A stretch of 7,078 nt of DNA, taken from positions 1-7,078 of the forward strand of contig JAFGOG010000389.1 of the NCBI GenBank assembly GCA_016926595.1, written 5' to 3'. The translations under genes and the position numbers were made by a program. A model generated the notes under the pieces. That model was not told the origin of the DNA. It did not search any database and saw nothing but the letters and a program-made list of their open reading frames with translations. This stretch comes from Anaerolineae bacterium (lineage in GTDB: Bacteria > Chloroflexota > Anaerolineae > JAAYZQ01). This document shows positions 5,263 to 7,078 of the stretch, one piece after another (position 1 is the stretch's first letter; every line of letters begins with the position of its first letter).

Positions 5263-6693
5263 ATGGCCCGTTCTCGCGCCCAGAAATCGGAGAAAGATCA
5301 GCAGCAAGGGCATCTGAAGAAGCAGCCAGAATCCAGGACGACCGATCCCTACAAGGAGATTCTGGGGCTGCACGAGACGGCTGGGAACCAGGCGGTGAAC
5401 CGTCTCTTGTCCGGCGACCAAGGGGACGAGCGCCCCGTCCGAGGTAGCCCGACGATCAACGAGCCAGGAGACAAGCACGAACAAGAAGCCGAGCGAGCGG
5501 CCAGAATGGCCATCTCACGCCGCGCTTCCTCACAAGAGATTGGCACCGGAGAGCACAGTGAGGTGCAAGACGATGCGAGCCGTCCGGCGGGCAAAGGAGG
5601 AAGAAGGATTCAGGGACCCAGGGGAGGGCGACCCCTTCCAGACACCGTGCGGCAGCAACTTGAGCCCGGCTTGGGTGCCGACCTGGGTGAGGTTCGAATC
5701 CACGCGGATGCTTCGGCTGATGCGTTGAGCCGCTTGTTGTCGGCGCGAGCCGTTACTGCCGGGAAGGACATCTATCTCCGGCGCGACGCGTTTCAGCCGG
5801 GTGCCACCCGCGGCAAAGAGCTACTAGCGCATGAGGTGGCTCATACCATACAACAGAGCCAGTCCTGTGCTGTACCCGACATTCAGCGAGCGGCCGATAT
5901 ACCCTCGGTCGACGAGATTGAGTTTGGTCTGGAGAGCATCCTTGGACCAAAGCCCGAGTCCGCCACGTTTTCTGCGACAGATGAGCAATGGCTGGAGCTG
6001 TATCGCTACCTGAAGTCTCTGCGCCGGCAGGTTGCGATGTCGGATCCGGCCTTTGAGCAATCTGTGCAGATGCTGTTGGAGGGCTGGTTCCCAGGCGAGG
6101 GCAAGCAAGTCTGGGACAGGAGCCGCAAGCCGTTGGCTGGCTACGTGGGGACTGCGTTTGGCGGCCAAGCAAGAAAGCGACAACGCGTGGCTGAAGAGGA
6201 GGGGTTGGTCCCGACCCGGGAGAAGCGGACGAAGAAGCGCCTGACCGGCACGGATGTCGTATTTTTCAGTGGCCATCACTACGCTCGTCTAGGGGATCCG
6301 GGGGAGTTTGACGCCATCGACCTGCGCAAGGTCAGGTTCACGTCCACCCATGCCAAGCTGCTGATGATTTCCAGTTGTGCTGGCCTGGACAGCGGTTCGC
6401 TGCGGATTCTGCGGCGCAAGTTTCCCAATGCCTACATCCTTGCCTGGCGTTTTGGTTCCCCGCTGAACCAGAAGGGGCTCATGCGCAAGTTCCTGGAGCG
6501 CCTGCCTGAAGACCTCGTCCTAGAAGATCCTGCGTCGATTCAAGAGATCCTCCAGCAGTGGCGCGAGTATGTTGAGAGCCTGGCCAGTGACCCCAAAACG
6601 GTCTCGCCGAACGGCTTGGGATATGCGACGCCGGACGGCACAGTGACGTTCTATGCCAAGCGCAAGGGCGGTTGGATCTGGGTAACGAAGTGA
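5263..6693 (+). CDS. DUF4157 protein with caspase-like C-terminal domain
   Basis: A 476-aa probable cargo or toxin. Residues 1-32 are basic and polar; 33-49 hold the motif ILGLHETAGNQAVNRLL, the LQR..GNQAV..LL-like element common near the N-terminus of eCIS-linked DUF4157 proteins. Residues 125-198 are DUF4157 (LPDTVRQQLEPGLGADLGEVRIHAD, ending in HEVAHTIQQ), a zincin-like module with HExxH at 190-194. A Lys/Arg-rich stretch (304-326) precedes a C-terminal domain (331-476) with VVFFSGHHY (His338/339) and, 34 residues on, LLMISSCAG (Cys372), each after a hydrophobic strand. This His-then-Cys order and spacing is that of clan CD peptidases (caspase, gingipain, CHAT). Protease activity is inferred. 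The frame is open from 5107, but ATG 5263 is preferred: it has GGGGGAG at 5246-5252 and starts 1 nt after the preceding stop; the earlier ATG would overlap the cysteine-cluster gene by 155 nt. Confidence 0.9.
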   Translation: MARSRAQKSEKDQQQGHLKKQPESRTTDPYKEILGLHETAGNQAVNRLLSGDQGDERPVRGSPTINEPGDKHEQEAERAARMAISRRASSQEIGTGEHSEVQDDASRPAGKGGRRIQGPRGGRPLPDTVRQQLEPGLGADLGEVRIHADASADALSRLLSARAVTAGKDIYLRRDAFQPGATRGKELLAHEVAHTIQQSQSCAVPDIQRAADIPSVDEIEFGLESILGPKPESATFSATDEQWLELYRYLKSLRRQVAMSDPAFEQSVQMLLEGWFPGEGKQVWDRSRKPLAGYVGTAFGGQARKRQRVAEEEGLVPTREKRTKKRLTGTDVVFFSGHHYARLGDPGEFDAIDLRKVRFTSTHAKLLMISSCAGLDSGSLRILRRKFPNAYILAWRFGSPLNQKGLMRKFLERLPEDLVLEDPASIQEILQQWREYVESLASDPKTVSPNGLGYATPDGTVTFYAKRKGGWIWVTK

Positions 6694-6751
6694 AGCAAGT
6701 GGCAGAGCATCATCGACACAGTCAAGTTGGGACTGGATGGTGTCGAGGCTG

Positions 6752-7078
6752 ATGGAAAAGAGCACTGTGAACGGACCTGTTTCGACAGCGACCTCAAAGG
6801 ACAGAACGGCCAGGCAGGCAAACGACCGTTCGCAGCAGCGGCCGCGCCGGCCAGCTTCCTCCGGCCCGCAGGCCGACGTGTTGGCCTTGCAGCGCGCCGC
6901 CGGGAACCGTGCGGTGAGCCAGATGATAAAGTCGGATGAAGATGGCTTGCGGCCCGGTGGCAATGGCCTGCAAGTGGATATCCCTGGTGTCCTGCACTCG
7001 CCCGGCCGCCCTCTGGATCCAGACATCCGCGCTGAAATGGAAGCCAGATTCAGCCGCGACTTTGGAGATGTCCGTATA
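6752..7078 (+). CDS. DUF4157 protein, N-terminal part (cut by window end)
   Basis: The frame is open for 109 codons to the last base of the window. Residues 1-40 are polar, rich in R, Q, S and P and probably disordered. VLALQRAAGNRAVSQMI (43-59) is the same LQR..GN(R/Q)AV element as in the preceding gene. RPLDPDIRAEMEARFSRDFG and then DVRI (86-109) is the opening of a DUF4157 domain, aligning with PLPDTVRQQLEPGLGADLGEVRI in the neighbour. The HExxH region and any C-terminal toxin domain lie outside the window. It begins 58 nt after the previous stop. ATG 6752 has GAGG at 6745-6748 (close spacing); ATG 6737 and GTG 6740 in the same frame are alternatives, and an in-frame stop at 6683-6685 limits the extension. 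Likely a second cargo protein of the same system, co-transcribed. Confidence 0.82.
   Translation, partial: MEKSTVNGPVSTATSKDRTARQANDRSQQRPRRPASSGPQADVLALQRAAGNRAVSQMIKSDEDGLRPGGNGLQVDIPGVLHSPGRPLDPDIRAEMEARFSRDFGDVRI

Noticed and set aside
4491..5264. 257-codon open frame on the minus strand
   Set aside because: It is antisense to the ATPase end and the cysteine-cluster gene, both of which have clear motifs, and its translation has none.
6727..6939. 70-codon plus-strand frame near the end
   Set aside because: It is out of frame with the second DUF4157 gene, which has clear motif support in the other frame.

Overview
The window looks like the 5' end of an extracellular contractile injection system (eCIS)-type accessory locus from a moderately GC-rich bacterium. 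A Chloroflexota-like host is my best guess, from the combination of a BTAD regulator, a small conserved protein, a two-domain AAA+ ATPase, a cysteine-cluster protein and DUF4157 cargo. This rests on gene content, not on a taxonomic marker. No sheath, tube, baseplate or spike gene lies in the window, so the eCIS assignment comes from the accessory genes alone.

Layout: bases 1-575 hold no convincing gene, only a strong hairpin (197-227). At 576-604 there is a good sigma70-type promoter, followed by about 135 nt without a credible ORF that fold into a hairpin, a possible pseudoknot and a textbook intrinsic terminator (714-745). I call this a candidate structured small RNA or leader attenuator. 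It is followed by a BTAD/SARP-like activator (869-1777). The gap 1778-2047 carries heptamer direct repeats at exact 11-bp spacing, ending 8 bp before a -10 hexamer. This is the known SARP promoter layout, and the -10 is embedded in the 5' arm of an intrinsic terminator. From 2048 on, all genes are on the + strand and tightly packed: a small 87-aa protein, a 798-aa double AAA+ ATPase with a degenerate first ATP site, a YkgJ-type cysteine-cluster protein (ATGA overlap), a 476-aa DUF4157 protein with a probable caspase-fold (clan CD) C-terminus (1-nt gap), and the start of a second DUF4157 protein cut by the window edge.

How the parts may work together (inference): the BTAD protein activates the operon from the 11-bp repeats. 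The AAA+ ATPase acts on assembly or loading of the particle. The DUF4157 proteins, which share an N-terminal LQR..GN(Q/R)AV-like motif, are cargo or toxins. The first of them may deliver a cysteine-protease-like domain. The cysteine-cluster protein has no clear role in the locus. The most unusual items are the structured RNA upstream of the regulator, the SARP-like operator overlapping a terminator, and the DUF4157/caspase-like fusion.
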